Shown here: piece by piece, positions 34,631 to 42,913 of the stretch
Position numbering within the stretch: the first letter of the stretch is position 1
How the letters are laid out: the number at the start of each line of letters is the position of its first letter
Source: Brachybacterium sp. UMB0905
Lineage (GTDB): Bacteria; Actinomycetota; Actinomycetes; Actinomycetales; Dermabacteraceae
Assembly: GCF_002871795.1 (NCBI RefSeq)
Contig: NZ_PNHL01000006.1
Coordinates: 152,030-216,029, forward strand
Reading direction: 5' to 3'
Length of the DNA stretch: 64,000 nt
Notes under the pieces: model-generated
Databases searched by the model: none
Seen by the model: the letters and a program-made list of their open reading frames with translations, nothing else
What the model was told of the DNA's origin: nothing
Made by a program: the position numbers and the translations under genes

Positions 34631-34688
34631 AGGGGCTGAATATGACAAGCGGTGGCGATATCGCCACCGCTTGTCATATTCAGCCCCT
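34631..34688. terminator. perfect 58-bp palindrome between convergent genes
   Basis: Arms 34631-34659 and 34660-34688 are exact reverse complements with no spacer (29 bp each). It lies between the fprA remnant and the convergent SDR gene, 29 bp from the latter's stop. As RNA it would form a very stable hairpin in both directions, so a bidirectional terminator is likely; an end of a lost mobile element is an alternative. Confidence 0.85.
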
Positions 34689-34716
34689 CGCTGCACTGAG
34701 CGCTCCGGGACCATCC

Positions 34717-35721
34717 TCAGGTCGCGGGCGCGTCACCCTCGTGTTCGAGGATGTACCGGATCGTCTCCTCGATTGCAGCGGGCACGTCGTCGTCCTCGAA
34801 GCCCAGGGCTTCCTGCGTGAGGGCGGGGTCCACGCTGAGGTCCCTGCCTCGGATCCGATCTGCCTTCACCATGGAGATGCCGTGCTCGACGCCCTGCTGC
34901 GCGCAGGCCTCGTCGATCTGGAGCATGGCCTGCTCGAGTGCCGCGACGGGCACCGGCACGATGGCGGTCTGGATCTCCATGAGCTCCACCATCGTGCGGT
35001 AGAAGTCCTCGTGCCGCAGGGCGTATCCGCTGATGGGGTAGGTGCCGCGATGCTCGCCGCGCTCCATCGCGCCGACGGCGGCCTGCCCCACCTGGCGGGT
35101 GGTGACCGCGGCGGTCACTCCCTCAGGATGGGCGGGGAACTGCTCGCGCGAGCGGAGCTGGTCCATGAACATCTTCCATAGCGGCATGCGACCGGGCATG
35201 GTGCCGAAGATGTAGGGCAGGCGCAGGCTGGTCACATCCATCGCCCCATCCCCCTCGGCGAAAGCGACCTGCTCCTGCAGCAGTCGCATGAGCGGGTAGC
35301 CCTCGGTCATGAGCTCGAGCTCCGGCATCGCCTCGGCGAAGTGCGCGAAGTACGAGCCGTAGACCACGAACTTCGCGACCCCGGCCAGGCGGGCGAGCGC
35401 AGCGACGCGCTGAGTGGGCAGCACGTTCGCCTCATAGAAGAAGCGCGAGGAGGGCGCGGGCGGGGTCACGCGCTCATCGGCCCCGATCGCATACATCACC
35501 GCATAGTGGCCCTCAAGCAGCCCGAGCACCTCGTCGTCATCCATGTGCGTGATGTCGCCGAGGTGGGAGGTGACCCGGTCGCCGTAGGGCTCGAAGAGGT
35601 CCTCCGCGGGCATCGGAGGCAGAGCGATGCTCGTGACGTCATAGCCGCGGTCGATGAGGACATCGATCGTGGCGTGGCCCAGCAGGCCAGTGCCACCGAG
35701 GACCAGAACTTTGCGTGTCAT
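34717..35721 (-). CDS. NAD(P)-dependent oxidoreductase, extended SDR-like
   Basis: 334 residues from the ATG at 35721 (AAGGAGG upstream). Rossmann fingerprint VLVLGGTGLLGHATI at residues 5-19, and the SLRLPYIFG segment (about 187-195) typical of epimerase/dehydratase-type SDRs. The usual catalytic Tyr-x3-Lys is replaced by Tyr-Pro-Leu-Met-Arg in EGYPLMRLLQE, so catalysis by the standard mechanism is doubtful and it may be an atypical SDR. Substrate unknown. It ends beside the 58-bp palindrome. Confidence 0.82.
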   Translation of the reverse strand: MTRKVLVLGGTGLLGHATIDVLIDRGYDVTSIALPPMPAEDLFEPYGDRVTSHLGDITHMDDDEVLGLLEGHYAVMYAIGADERVTPPAPSSRFFYEANVLPTQRVAALARLAGVAKFVVYGSYFAHFAEAMPELELMTEGYPLMRLLQEQVAFAEGDGAMDVTSLRLPYIFGTMPGRMPLWKMFMDQLRSREQFPAHPEGVTAAVTTRQVGQAAVGAMERGEHRGTYPISGYALRHEDFYRTMVELMEIQTAIVPVPVAALEQAMLQIDEACAQQGVEHGISMVKADRIRGRDLSVDPALTQEALGFEDDDVPAAIEETIRYILEHEGDAPAT

Positions 35722-35825
35722 GAGGGAACCTCCTTGAGCAGCGGATGCTGTCTCCACGGTACGGACCGCTCACGCTGTTCAGACAGGACCTTGTGCGGTG
35801 GCTGCGCGGCAGGGTCGGCCCAGGT

Positions 35826-37154
35826 TCAGGCCTCCGCAAGCGCCTGCAAGCGCGCCACGGCCCCGCTCGGTGGCGCCGACCAGCCGAGGGCGGCGGCGAC
35901 CCGCCTGCCCGCCTCGAGGTCCGCCTGCGCACCCGCCGGGTCGATCTCACCGGCGAGGCCTTCCGGGGCCGAGCCTTCCACCGCGAGGTCGCGCAGGTCG
36001 ATCACCGCCGCCCCGGGATCCGTCGGCCCGTCTGCGCCGGGACGCACCACCACGGCCGACGCAGCCCCGTCCCCGATCGCCGCGAGGGCGGTCCGGAGCG
36101 TCTCACCCCCGGCATCAGCGGGCCCGGGGACCAGCAGCACCGCGGCATACGGCAGCGCCTGCTCCCCCGCGAGCCATGCCGGTGCCTCCGCGAGACTCGG
36201 CAGCGGGATCGACCACACGTAGTCCCGCACATGCCCCAGCTCGAAGCGCCGCACCTCCTCGAGGTGCTCGATCCAGCTGCGCGTGGGCATGTGGCCACCC
36301 ACGGGCCGGGCGAGGGGGCGGACGTCCCCGAGCACCAGCAGCGGCCTAGACCGCTCCGGCTCCACGCCCACGGGAGAGAAGCCGACGACCGGAGCAACCG
36401 CGGCGTCCGACTCTCCCGCCTCCGCAGCAGCCTCCGTCGGTACCTCTTCACCGAACGCCGCCGGATCCAGGCCCGCACGGGGCTCCCTGTCGGCCCTTGC
36501 GAGCGGCGCATCGGGGCCGAGCAGCCCCAGCTCGGTGAGGAACTGCTGGGCGAAGTGGCGGTGCCCGGCCGGGGCTGGGTGGATCGCATCGCCGTAGAGC
36601 GCCTCGAGCTGGCCGAGCTCGCCCGCCTCCCAGTGCGCGAAGGTGTCCACGAGCGTGACCTGCTGGGCGTCCGCCACATCCCGCACCCGCTGGATGTATT
36701 CGGGGTAGTCCAGGCGGCGCTCGTCCACGCCGTGGATCGGCTGCGAGGTGGCGAGGATCGGGACGGCGCCGCGGGAGCGGACCTGTGCGACGAGCTCGGT
36801 GAGGGCCGCGGTGTACTGCTCGAGGTCCACGCCGAGGGCGCTGTCGTTCATGCCGATCATGACGGCGACGATGTCGGGCCGGGGCGCGTGCACGCGCTCC
36901 GCGGCGGTGGTGAGCACGCCCCGGGTGTCCATCCCCTCGGGGACGGGCCACGAGATCACCGTGTCGCCGCTGATGGCGGTGTTCAGCACGACGTCGTTCC
37001 GGCCCAGGACGTCCTGCAGATGCGCGGCCACGAGCTGTGTCCAGGAGCGGTAGCCGAGGGTGTGCAGGGCGCCATGGGTGATCGAGTCGCCGGTGAACAG
37101 CCAGCGCAGACCGTCGCGGGCGAGAGCGTCCTGCAGGTGCAGGTCAGTGGCCAT
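35826..37154 (-). CDS. SGNH/GDSL hydrolase with extra C-terminal domain
   Basis: 442 residues from the ATG at 37154 behind GGAGGAG. The first 210 residues are a complete SGNH esterase: block I GDSITHG (catalytic Ser about 23), the Gly of block II (AISGDT), block III GMND, and block V DAIHPAPAGH with the Asp/His pair. No signal peptide, so cytoplasmic. The C-terminal 210 residues, after a Glu/Ala-rich linker, look like a second alpha/beta domain (SRPLLVLGDVRP, PYAAVLLVPGP) of unknown type. Likely a deacetylase or esterase for a carbohydrate or small ester. Confidence 0.85.
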   Translation of the reverse strand: MATDLHLQDALARDGLRWLFTGDSITHGALHTLGYRSWTQLVAAHLQDVLGRNDVVLNTAISGDTVISWPVPEGMDTRGVLTTAAERVHAPRPDIVAVMIGMNDSALGVDLEQYTAALTELVAQVRSRGAVPILATSQPIHGVDERRLDYPEYIQRVRDVADAQQVTLVDTFAHWEAGELGQLEALYGDAIHPAPAGHRHFAQQFLTELGLLGPDAPLARADREPRAGLDPAAFGEEVPTEAAAEAGESDAAVAPVVGFSPVGVEPERSRPLLVLGDVRPLARPVGGHMPTRSWIEHLEEVRRFELGHVRDYVWSIPLPSLAEAPAWLAGEQALPYAAVLLVPGPADAGGETLRTALAAIGDGAASAVVVRPGADGPTDPGAAVIDLRDLAVEGSAPEGLAGEIDPAGAQADLEAGRRVAAALGWSAPPSGAVARLQALAEA

Positions 37155-37228
37155 GGGCTCCTCCGTCACAGGGGTGTCAGCCTCTAAGGAATATCAGCAT
37201 CCGACGTATATCAGCATCCACGAGGGTG

Positions 37229-38440
37229 TCAGCGGCGGATGGTGGCGAGGTGGTCGGCGATGCGGTCCACCGCCTCGGCGAGCACGTCCACGGAGGGCAG
37301 GGTCACCAGGCGGAAATGATCCGCGGTCGCGAGATTGAAGCCGGTCCCCTGCGTGACCAGCAGCTTCGTGGAGCGCAGGAGGTCATAGGCGAACTGCTCG
37401 TCATCGTCGATCCGGTACATCTCGGTGTCCAGGCGCGGGAACATGTACAGCGCTCCGGCGGCCTTGACGACGCTCACGCCGTCGATCGCGGCGAGTCCCT
37501 CGTAGGCGACGTCGCGCTGTTCGCGCAGCCGTCCGCCGGGCAGCACGAGATCATTGATGGTCTGGTAGCCGCCGAGCGCCGTGGCGACCACGTGCTGGGC
37601 GGGCACGTTCGGGCACAGCCGCATATTGGACAGCACATCCAGACCCTCGATGAAGCTCGTGGCGTGGTCCTTGGGGCCGTACAGCGTCATCCACCCGGCC
37701 CGGAATCCGGCCACCCGGTACGCCTTGGACAGGCCGTTGAAGGTGATGCTCAGCAGGTCGGGGGCGAGGGAGGCGATGGGGGTATGCACGGCGTCGTCGT
37801 AGAGGATCTTGTCGTAGATCTCATCGGCGAGGATCAGCAGGCCGTGCTTGCGGGCGATCTCCACGATGCCGCGCAGCACGGACTCGGGGTACACGGCGCC
37901 GGTGGGGTTGTTGGGGTTGATGACAACGATGGCCTTGGTGCGCGGAGTGACCTTGTCGGCGATGTCGGTGAGATCCGGCCACCAGGACTGCTCCTCATCG
38001 CAGCGGTAGTGGACGGCCCGACCGCCGGCGAGGGAGACGGCCGCGGTCCACAGCGGGTAGTCGGGCTGCGGGATGAGCACTTCGTCGCCGTCATCCACAA
38101 GCGCCTGGCACACCATCTGGATCAGCTCGGAGACGCCATTGCCCAGGTAGATGTCATCCAGTTCGATGCCGGGCATGCCGCGCGTCTGGTAGTACTGCGC
38201 CACCGCGCGGCGGGCCGAGGGGATGCCCTTCGAATCGGAGTACCCCTGCGCGGTGGGCAGATTCTTGATCATGTCCACGAGGATCTCGTCGGGCGCCTCG
38301 AAGCCGAACGGGGCCGGGTTGCCGATGTTGAGCTTGAGGATCTTGTGGCCCTCGGCCTCCATGCGGGCGGCCTCGGCGGGCACCGGTCCTCGGATCTCGT
38401 AGCAGACTTCGCGTAGCTTCGAGGACTGGGTGAAGATCAT
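37229..38440 (-). CDS. PLP-dependent aminotransferase, AlaA-like
   Basis: 403 residues, fold type I class I/II aminotransferase. PLP-site motifs: NGVSELIQM (phosphate side), PDYPLWTAAV, NPNNPTGAVY, the DEIYDKILYD Asp/Tyr pair, and the Schiff-base Lys in NGLSKAYRVAGFRAGWM (about residue 240). The start MIFTQSSKLREVCYEIRGPV and overall pattern match glutamate-pyruvate (alanine) transaminases of the AlaA/AlaT type; a broader substrate range is possible. CAGGAG precedes the ATG at 38440. Confidence 0.9.
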   Translation of the reverse strand: MIFTQSSKLREVCYEIRGPVPAEAARMEAEGHKILKLNIGNPAPFGFEAPDEILVDMIKNLPTAQGYSDSKGIPSARRAVAQYYQTRGMPGIELDDIYLGNGVSELIQMVCQALVDDGDEVLIPQPDYPLWTAAVSLAGGRAVHYRCDEEQSWWPDLTDIADKVTPRTKAIVVINPNNPTGAVYPESVLRGIVEIARKHGLLILADEIYDKILYDDAVHTPIASLAPDLLSITFNGLSKAYRVAGFRAGWMTLYGPKDHATSFIEGLDVLSNMRLCPNVPAQHVVATALGGYQTINDLVLPGGRLREQRDVAYEGLAAIDGVSVVKAAGALYMFPRLDTEMYRIDDDEQFAYDLLRSTKLLVTQGTGFNLATADHFRLVTLPSVDVLAEAVDRIADHLATIRR

Positions 38441-38523
38441 GGGTCGGCTCCTGGCCTGCTCGGGGTGAGGGACAGGGTAGTCGGCACTCCCGGGCGCGGC
38501 GCGGGTATCCCGCGGGGTGGTCG

Positions 38524-38584
38524 CGCAGGGCCGACGGGGCGGGATTACGCAGGGCCGACGGGGGATTACGCAGTGCCGACGGGG
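38524..38584. repeat. tandem repeat, three units of 16-24 bp
   Basis: Units at 38524-38547, 38548-38568 and 38569-38584 share CGCAG[GT]GCCGACGGGG followed by a GGATTA tail in the first two. They lie in the 294-bp gap between the divergent aminotransferase and alpha-galactosidase genes and may be regulatory or simple slippage. Confidence 0.75.
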
Positions 38585-38636
38585 TGAGCGGGCGGAATAG
38601 GCGAAGTGGGCGCAAAGAGTCACGATGCGGCCACCC

Positions 38637-38665
38637 TTGACGAACCACCCTTAGTTTCATATTTT
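38637..38665 (+). promoter_or_regulatory. alpha-galactosidase operon promoter
   Basis: TTGACG (38637-38642), 17-bp spacer, TATTTT (38660-38665), in an AT-rich patch otherwise absent from this region. The start of transcription would be near 38672, 63 bp before the ATG. Confidence 0.65.
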
Positions 38666-38734
38666 CAGTAATGCGTCGGCATGGTGGCCGACGTCCGCGC
38701 CCGTCCGCGCGTCAGGACGTCTTGGGAGGCATCG

Positions 38735-40984
38735 ATGACCCCGACCCGTCGGCCCGCCGAGCACCCCGTGCTCGCCCCCGTGCCCGACCGCACCCACCGC
38801 ATCCACCTGCGTTCCGCGGGCGTCTCGGTGGTCCTCGACGTCACCGACGGTCGAGCCCCGGCGATCCCCCACTGGGGCGCCGATCTGGGCGAACTGAGCG
38901 CGAACGACCTCGACGCGGTCTGCGAGTCCGCCGTCGAGGCGGCGGTGAACAACGCGGTGGACGTCCCGGTGCGCCTGGGGATCCTCCCCGCCCAGGCCGA
39001 TGGCTGGCTGGGCCGCCCGGGCCTGACCGGCTCCCGGCCCGACGGATCCGGCTGGGCACCACGCCTGCACACCGAGGCCATCACCCTCGACGGCCAGCCC
39101 CTGACCGCGACCCACGTCCAGAGCGGACCGGGCCGCGTGGTCATCAAGCTCGCCGATGAACCCCAGAGCCTCGCCGTCGAGCTGACCCTCGAGCTGCTGG
39201 ATTCCGGTCTGCTGCGCGTACGCGGCACCGTCACGAACACCGGCGAGACCCCGTACGCCCTGGATGAGCTCACTGTCGCCCTGCCCGTTCCGGCGCGGGC
39301 GAGCGAGCTGCTGGACTTCGCCGGCCGCTGGGCCCGCGAGCGCACCCCGCAGCGCAGCACCTTCGGCGTCGGCACCCATCTACGGGAGAACCGTCGCGGC
39401 CGCACCGGAGCGGACAGCGCACACGTGTTGCACGCGGGAACCCCTGGCGTCGGGTTCAGCCACGGCGAAGTGTGGGGCGTGCACCTCGGGTTCTCCGGCA
39501 ACCACCGCCACCTGGCCGAACAGGTCAACACCGGGACGAAGATCCTCGCCGGCGGCGAGATGCTGACTGCCGGGGAGGTCGTACTCGACCCTGATGCCAG
39601 CTACACGAGCCCCTGGCTGTATGCCACCTACGGCGCTGGCCTCGATCAGGCCGCTCACCGCTTCCACCGTTTCCTGCGTTCGCGCGAGCACCACGTGTCC
39701 ACCCGTCGGCCGGTCACCCTGAACGTGTGGGAGGCGGTCTACTTCGACCACGATCTGGCGCGCCTGCGGGACCTGGCCGACCGCGCCGCAGAGCTCGGCG
39801 TCGAACGGTACGTGCTGGATGACGGGTGGTTCGGTTCCCGTCGCGATGACCACTCGGGGCTGGGCGACTGGGTGGTCTCCGCCGAAGTGTGGCCGGACGG
39901 CCTGTCGCCCCTGATCGACCATGTGACCGATCTGGGCATGGAATTCGGCCTCTGGTTCGAGCCGGAGATGGTCAACGAGGACTCCGAGGTGGCTCGCGCC
40001 CATCCCGAGTGGATCCTGGGTCCGGATTCCGAGCAGCTGCCCGTCGAGTCCCGCCACCAGCAGGTCCTGAACCTCACCATCCCCGGCGCCTATGAGCATG
40101 TGAAGAACCAGATCCTCGCGCTGCTGGACGAGTACGACATCGGCTACATCAAGTGGGACCAGAACCGGGACCTGCTAGAAGCCGCCACCCGGGCCACAGG
40201 TCGCGCTGCCACGCATGAGCAGACGCTAGCGGCCTACCGCCTGATGGACGAGCTCAAGGCCGCTCATCCGGGCCTGGAGATCGAAGCCTGCGCTTCCGGC
40301 GGCGCTCGCGTGGACCTCGGGGTGCTCGAACACACCGACCGGGTGTGGGTCTCGGATTGCATCGACCCGCTGGAGCGCCAGTTGATGAACCGCTGGACCA
40401 GCCAGCTGTTGCCGCTCGAGCTCATGGGCAGCCACATCGCCTCCGGACGCTCCCACACCACCGGGCGCCTGCACACCCTGAGCTTCCGCGGCCTCACAGC
40501 CTTGTTCGGCCACCTCGGCATCGAATGGGACCTTGCGCAGGCCAGCGAGGCCGAGCTGACGGAGCTGCGCGCGTGGATCGCCCTGTACAAGCAGCAGCGT
40601 GAGCTGCTGTTCACCGGTGATCTGGTGCGCGTGGACCGCGGGGAGGACGTGCAGTGGATGTACGGCGTGCTCTCCCCCGCCCGCGATGAGGGCCTGTTCG
40701 TGCTGGCCGCGGTCGACCGGCAGGGCACCTCCCAGCATGCCCGGCTGACCTTCCCGGGTCTGGACCCCGCAGCCAGGTACCGGCTGCGTCCCCTCATCAT
40801 CGGCGAGCGGCCGCATGGCCTGAACGCCCCCGCCTGGTGGCAGCGCGCCGAGGAGCAGGACGGCATCGTCCTGCCCGGCGGGGTGCTGACCACCTCCGGA
40901 CTCGCCGCTCCCCTGCTCGATCCTGAGCAAGGGGTGCTGCTGTCCCTCACTCGTGAGCACGGCGACACCTCCTCGCCGCGCTGA
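38735..40984 (+). CDS. alpha-galactosidase (GH36)
   Basis: 749 residues, cytoplasmic (no signal). Hydrolyses terminal alpha-1,6-galactose from melibiose or raffinose-type sugars. Layout: N-terminal beta-sandwich (about 1-320), TIM barrel from TLNVWEAVYFDHD (about 330), YVLDDGWFGSRRDDHSGLGDW, nucleophile Asp475 (YIKWDQNR), acid/base Asp541 (VWVSDCIDP) preceded by CASGGARVDLG, and a C-terminal beta domain. The ATG at 38735 follows GGGAGG. It leads a cluster with two sugar permeases, a binding protein and a convergent ROK repressor, so the imported sugar is probably an alpha-galactoside. Confidence 0.95.
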   Translation: MTPTRRPAEHPVLAPVPDRTHRIHLRSAGVSVVLDVTDGRAPAIPHWGADLGELSANDLDAVCESAVEAAVNNAVDVPVRLGILPAQADGWLGRPGLTGSRPDGSGWAPRLHTEAITLDGQPLTATHVQSGPGRVVIKLADEPQSLAVELTLELLDSGLLRVRGTVTNTGETPYALDELTVALPVPARASELLDFAGRWARERTPQRSTFGVGTHLRENRRGRTGADSAHVLHAGTPGVGFSHGEVWGVHLGFSGNHRHLAEQVNTGTKILAGGEMLTAGEVVLDPDASYTSPWLYATYGAGLDQAAHRFHRFLRSREHHVSTRRPVTLNVWEAVYFDHDLARLRDLADRAAELGVERYVLDDGWFGSRRDDHSGLGDWVVSAEVWPDGLSPLIDHVTDLGMEFGLWFEPEMVNEDSEVARAHPEWILGPDSEQLPVESRHQQVLNLTIPGAYEHVKNQILALLDEYDIGYIKWDQNRDLLEAATRATGRAATHEQTLAAYRLMDELKAAHPGLEIEACASGGARVDLGVLEHTDRVWVSDCIDPLERQLMNRWTSQLLPLELMGSHIASGRSHTTGRLHTLSFRGLTALFGHLGIEWDLAQASEAELTELRAWIALYKQQRELLFTGDLVRVDRGEDVQWMYGVLSPARDEGLFVLAAVDRQGTSQHARLTFPGLDPAARYRLRPLIIGERPHGLNAPAWWQRAEEQDGIVLPGGVLTTSGLAAPLLDPEQGVLLSLTREHGDTSSPR

Positions 40985-41017
40985 CCTCCCCCACCCTCCC
41001 CCCAGAAAGAAGGCTCC

Positions 41018-41932
41018 ATGTCCACCGCGACGACGTCGACGCGGTCGGCCCCGCCCAGGCGCCGCCGGAAGGACGACACCAAGCTCGCGCTGCTGTTCAT
41101 CGCGCCCGCGAGCGTCGGCCTGCTGGTGTTCCTCGTCTGGCCGCTGCTGACCGGCCTGTACTTCTCCTTCACGGAGTACACCACCCTCACCCCGCCCCGC
41201 TGGGTGGGCCTCGAGAACTACCAGCGACTGCTGAGCGACCCCGTGTTCTGGAACTCCTTGAAGGTGACGGTCTGGTACGTCATCCTCAACATCGGCATCC
41301 AGACCATCGTCGCGCTCATCATCGCGGTGCTCATGCAGCGGCTGACCCAGTCCACGATCCTGCGCTCCCTCGTGCTGACGCCCTACCTGGTCTCCAATGT
41401 GGTGGCCGCGATCGTGTTCCTGTGGATCCTGGACACCCAGCTGGGCATCGTCAACATCTTCCTGCAGTCGCTGGGCCTGGACCCCATCGCGTTCTGGGCC
41501 TCGGAGACCTGGGTGATCCCGACGATCGCACTGGTGAACGTGTGGCGGCACATGGGCTACACGGCGCTGCTGCTGTTCGCGGGGCTGCAGTCCATCCCAG
41601 CCGGGCTCTACGAGGCAGCCCGCACGGACGGCGCCGGTGAGGTGACGATGTTCCGCCGGATCACCCTGCCGCTGCTGCGGCCGATCCTCGCGCTCGTGCT
41701 GATCATGACGATCATCGGCTCCTTCCAGGTGTTCGACACCGTCTCGGTGACCACCCAGGGCGGCCCCGCGGACGCCTCGAAGGTGCTGCAGATGTACATC
41801 TACGAGAACGCCTTCGCCCGGTACGAGTTCGGCTACGCCTCGGCGCTGTCCGTGGCGCTGCTGCTGATCCTCATGGTCATCACCTTCGCCCAGTACCGGC
41901 TCAGCCGCGCCGGCGAATCGGATCTGGACTGA
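41018..41932 (+). CDS. carbohydrate ABC transporter permease, MalF/UgpA type
   Basis: 304 residues with six helices; the first follows a basic Arg-rich N-terminus at about residue 22. The ABC-coupling EAA loop is ALYEAARTDGAGEVTMFRRI (about 190-215; core EAARTDGAG). CUT1 family features include GLVFSFTEY-like GLYFSFTEYT after helix 1. Starts 33 bp after the GH36 gene with AAGAAGG. Partners with the next permease and the lipoprotein binding protein. Confidence 0.93.
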   Translation: MSTATTSTRSAPPRRRRKDDTKLALLFIAPASVGLLVFLVWPLLTGLYFSFTEYTTLTPPRWVGLENYQRLLSDPVFWNSLKVTVWYVILNIGIQTIVALIIAVLMQRLTQSTILRSLVLTPYLVSNVVAAIVFLWILDTQLGIVNIFLQSLGLDPIAFWASETWVIPTIALVNVWRHMGYTALLLFAGLQSIPAGLYEAARTDGAGEVTMFRRITLPLLRPILALVLIMTIIGSFQVFDTVSVTTQGGPADASKVLQMYIYENAFARYEFGYASALSVALLLILMVITFAQYRLSRAGESDLD

Positions 41933-41946
41933 GAGGAGCAGCCGAC

Positions 41947-42903
41947 ATGACGACGACAACAGCCACTGATCCGACGGCCGCCGGGGCCGGCGATCTCGAG
42001 ACCCGTCCCCCTGTCACGCGCGCGCGGCGCGGCGTCCCCTGGGGGAAGATCATTGCCTGGGCCGTGATGATCATTTTCCTGTTCATCACCCTGTTCCCCT
42101 TCTACTGGATGCTGCGCACGGCACTGTCCAGCAACAACGCCCTGGCCACGAACCCGTCGAGCCTGCTGCCGGTGGGGTTCAACCTGGGCGGGTTCGAGCG
42201 CGTGTTCGGCCTGCAGGACGTGGAGACCGCGATCGCCCAGGGCGGCTCCGGCGCCTCCATCAACTTCTGGCGCTACCTGCTGAACTCCGTGATCGTCGCG
42301 ACCACGATCACCGTGGTGCAGACCTTCTCCTGCGCCATGGCCGCCTACGCCTTCTCCCGCCTGCGCTGGCGGGGGCGGGACGCGGTGTTCATGATCTTCC
42401 TGGGCTCGCTGATGATCCCGCAGATCTTCACCCTGCTGCCCAACTTCATCCTGATCAAGAACCTGAACCTGGTGGACACGCTGCTGGGCATCATGCTGCC
42501 CACCCTGTTCATCTCCTCGTTCGCGATCTTCTTCCTGCGGCAGTTCTTCAACAACATCTCCCGCGAGGTGGAGGAGGCTGCGCTGATCGACGGCGCCGGC
42601 AAGATCCGGGTGTTCTTCACCCTGGTCCTGCCGATGGCGAGCGCGCCCCTGGCCACTCTGGCGCTGCTGACCTACATGACGGCGTGGAACGAGTACTTCT
42701 GGTCGCTGATGGTCTCCTACACCGACCAGTCGCGCGTGCTCACCGTGGCTCTGGGCGTCTTCCGGGCCCAGGCGCCGGGCACGGGTCCGGACTGGTCCGG
42801 GCTGATGGCCGCGACTCTCGTGGCCGCCGCGCCCATGCTGATCCTCTTCGCTCTGTTCGCCAAGAAGATCGTGAACTCCATCGGCTTCAGCGGGATCAAG
42901 TGA
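41947..42903 (+). CDS. carbohydrate ABC transporter permease, MalG/UgpE type
   Basis: 318 residues. N-terminal extension of about 30 residues, first helix about 36-58 ending in FPFYWMLRTALS, the MalG hallmark. The EAA motif is EVEEAALIDGAGKIRVF (about 212-228). Six helices in total. Fourteen bases separate it from the first permease, with GAGAGGAG as ribosome binding site. No ATPase gene lies in the cluster, so a shared MsmK/MalK-type ATPase encoded elsewhere must power it. Confidence 0.93.
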   Translation: MTTTTATDPTAAGAGDLETRPPVTRARRGVPWGKIIAWAVMIIFLFITLFPFYWMLRTALSSNNALATNPSSLLPVGFNLGGFERVFGLQDVETAIAQGGSGASINFWRYLLNSVIVATTITVVQTFSCAMAAYAFSRLRWRGRDAVFMIFLGSLMIPQIFTLLPNFILIKNLNLVDTLLGIMLPTLFISSFAIFFLRQFFNNISREVEEAALIDGAGKIRVFFTLVLPMASAPLATLALLTYMTAWNEYFWSLMVSYTDQSRVLTVALGVFRAQAPGTGPDWSGLMAATLVAAAPMLILFALFAKKIVNSIGFSGIK

Positions 42904-42913
42904 GGTGCACGAG

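Noticed and set aside
34631-34688. Palindrome as terminal inverted repeat of a complete insertion sequence
   Set aside because: The arms are contiguous, there is no transposase between or beside them, and position between convergent genes suits a terminator better.
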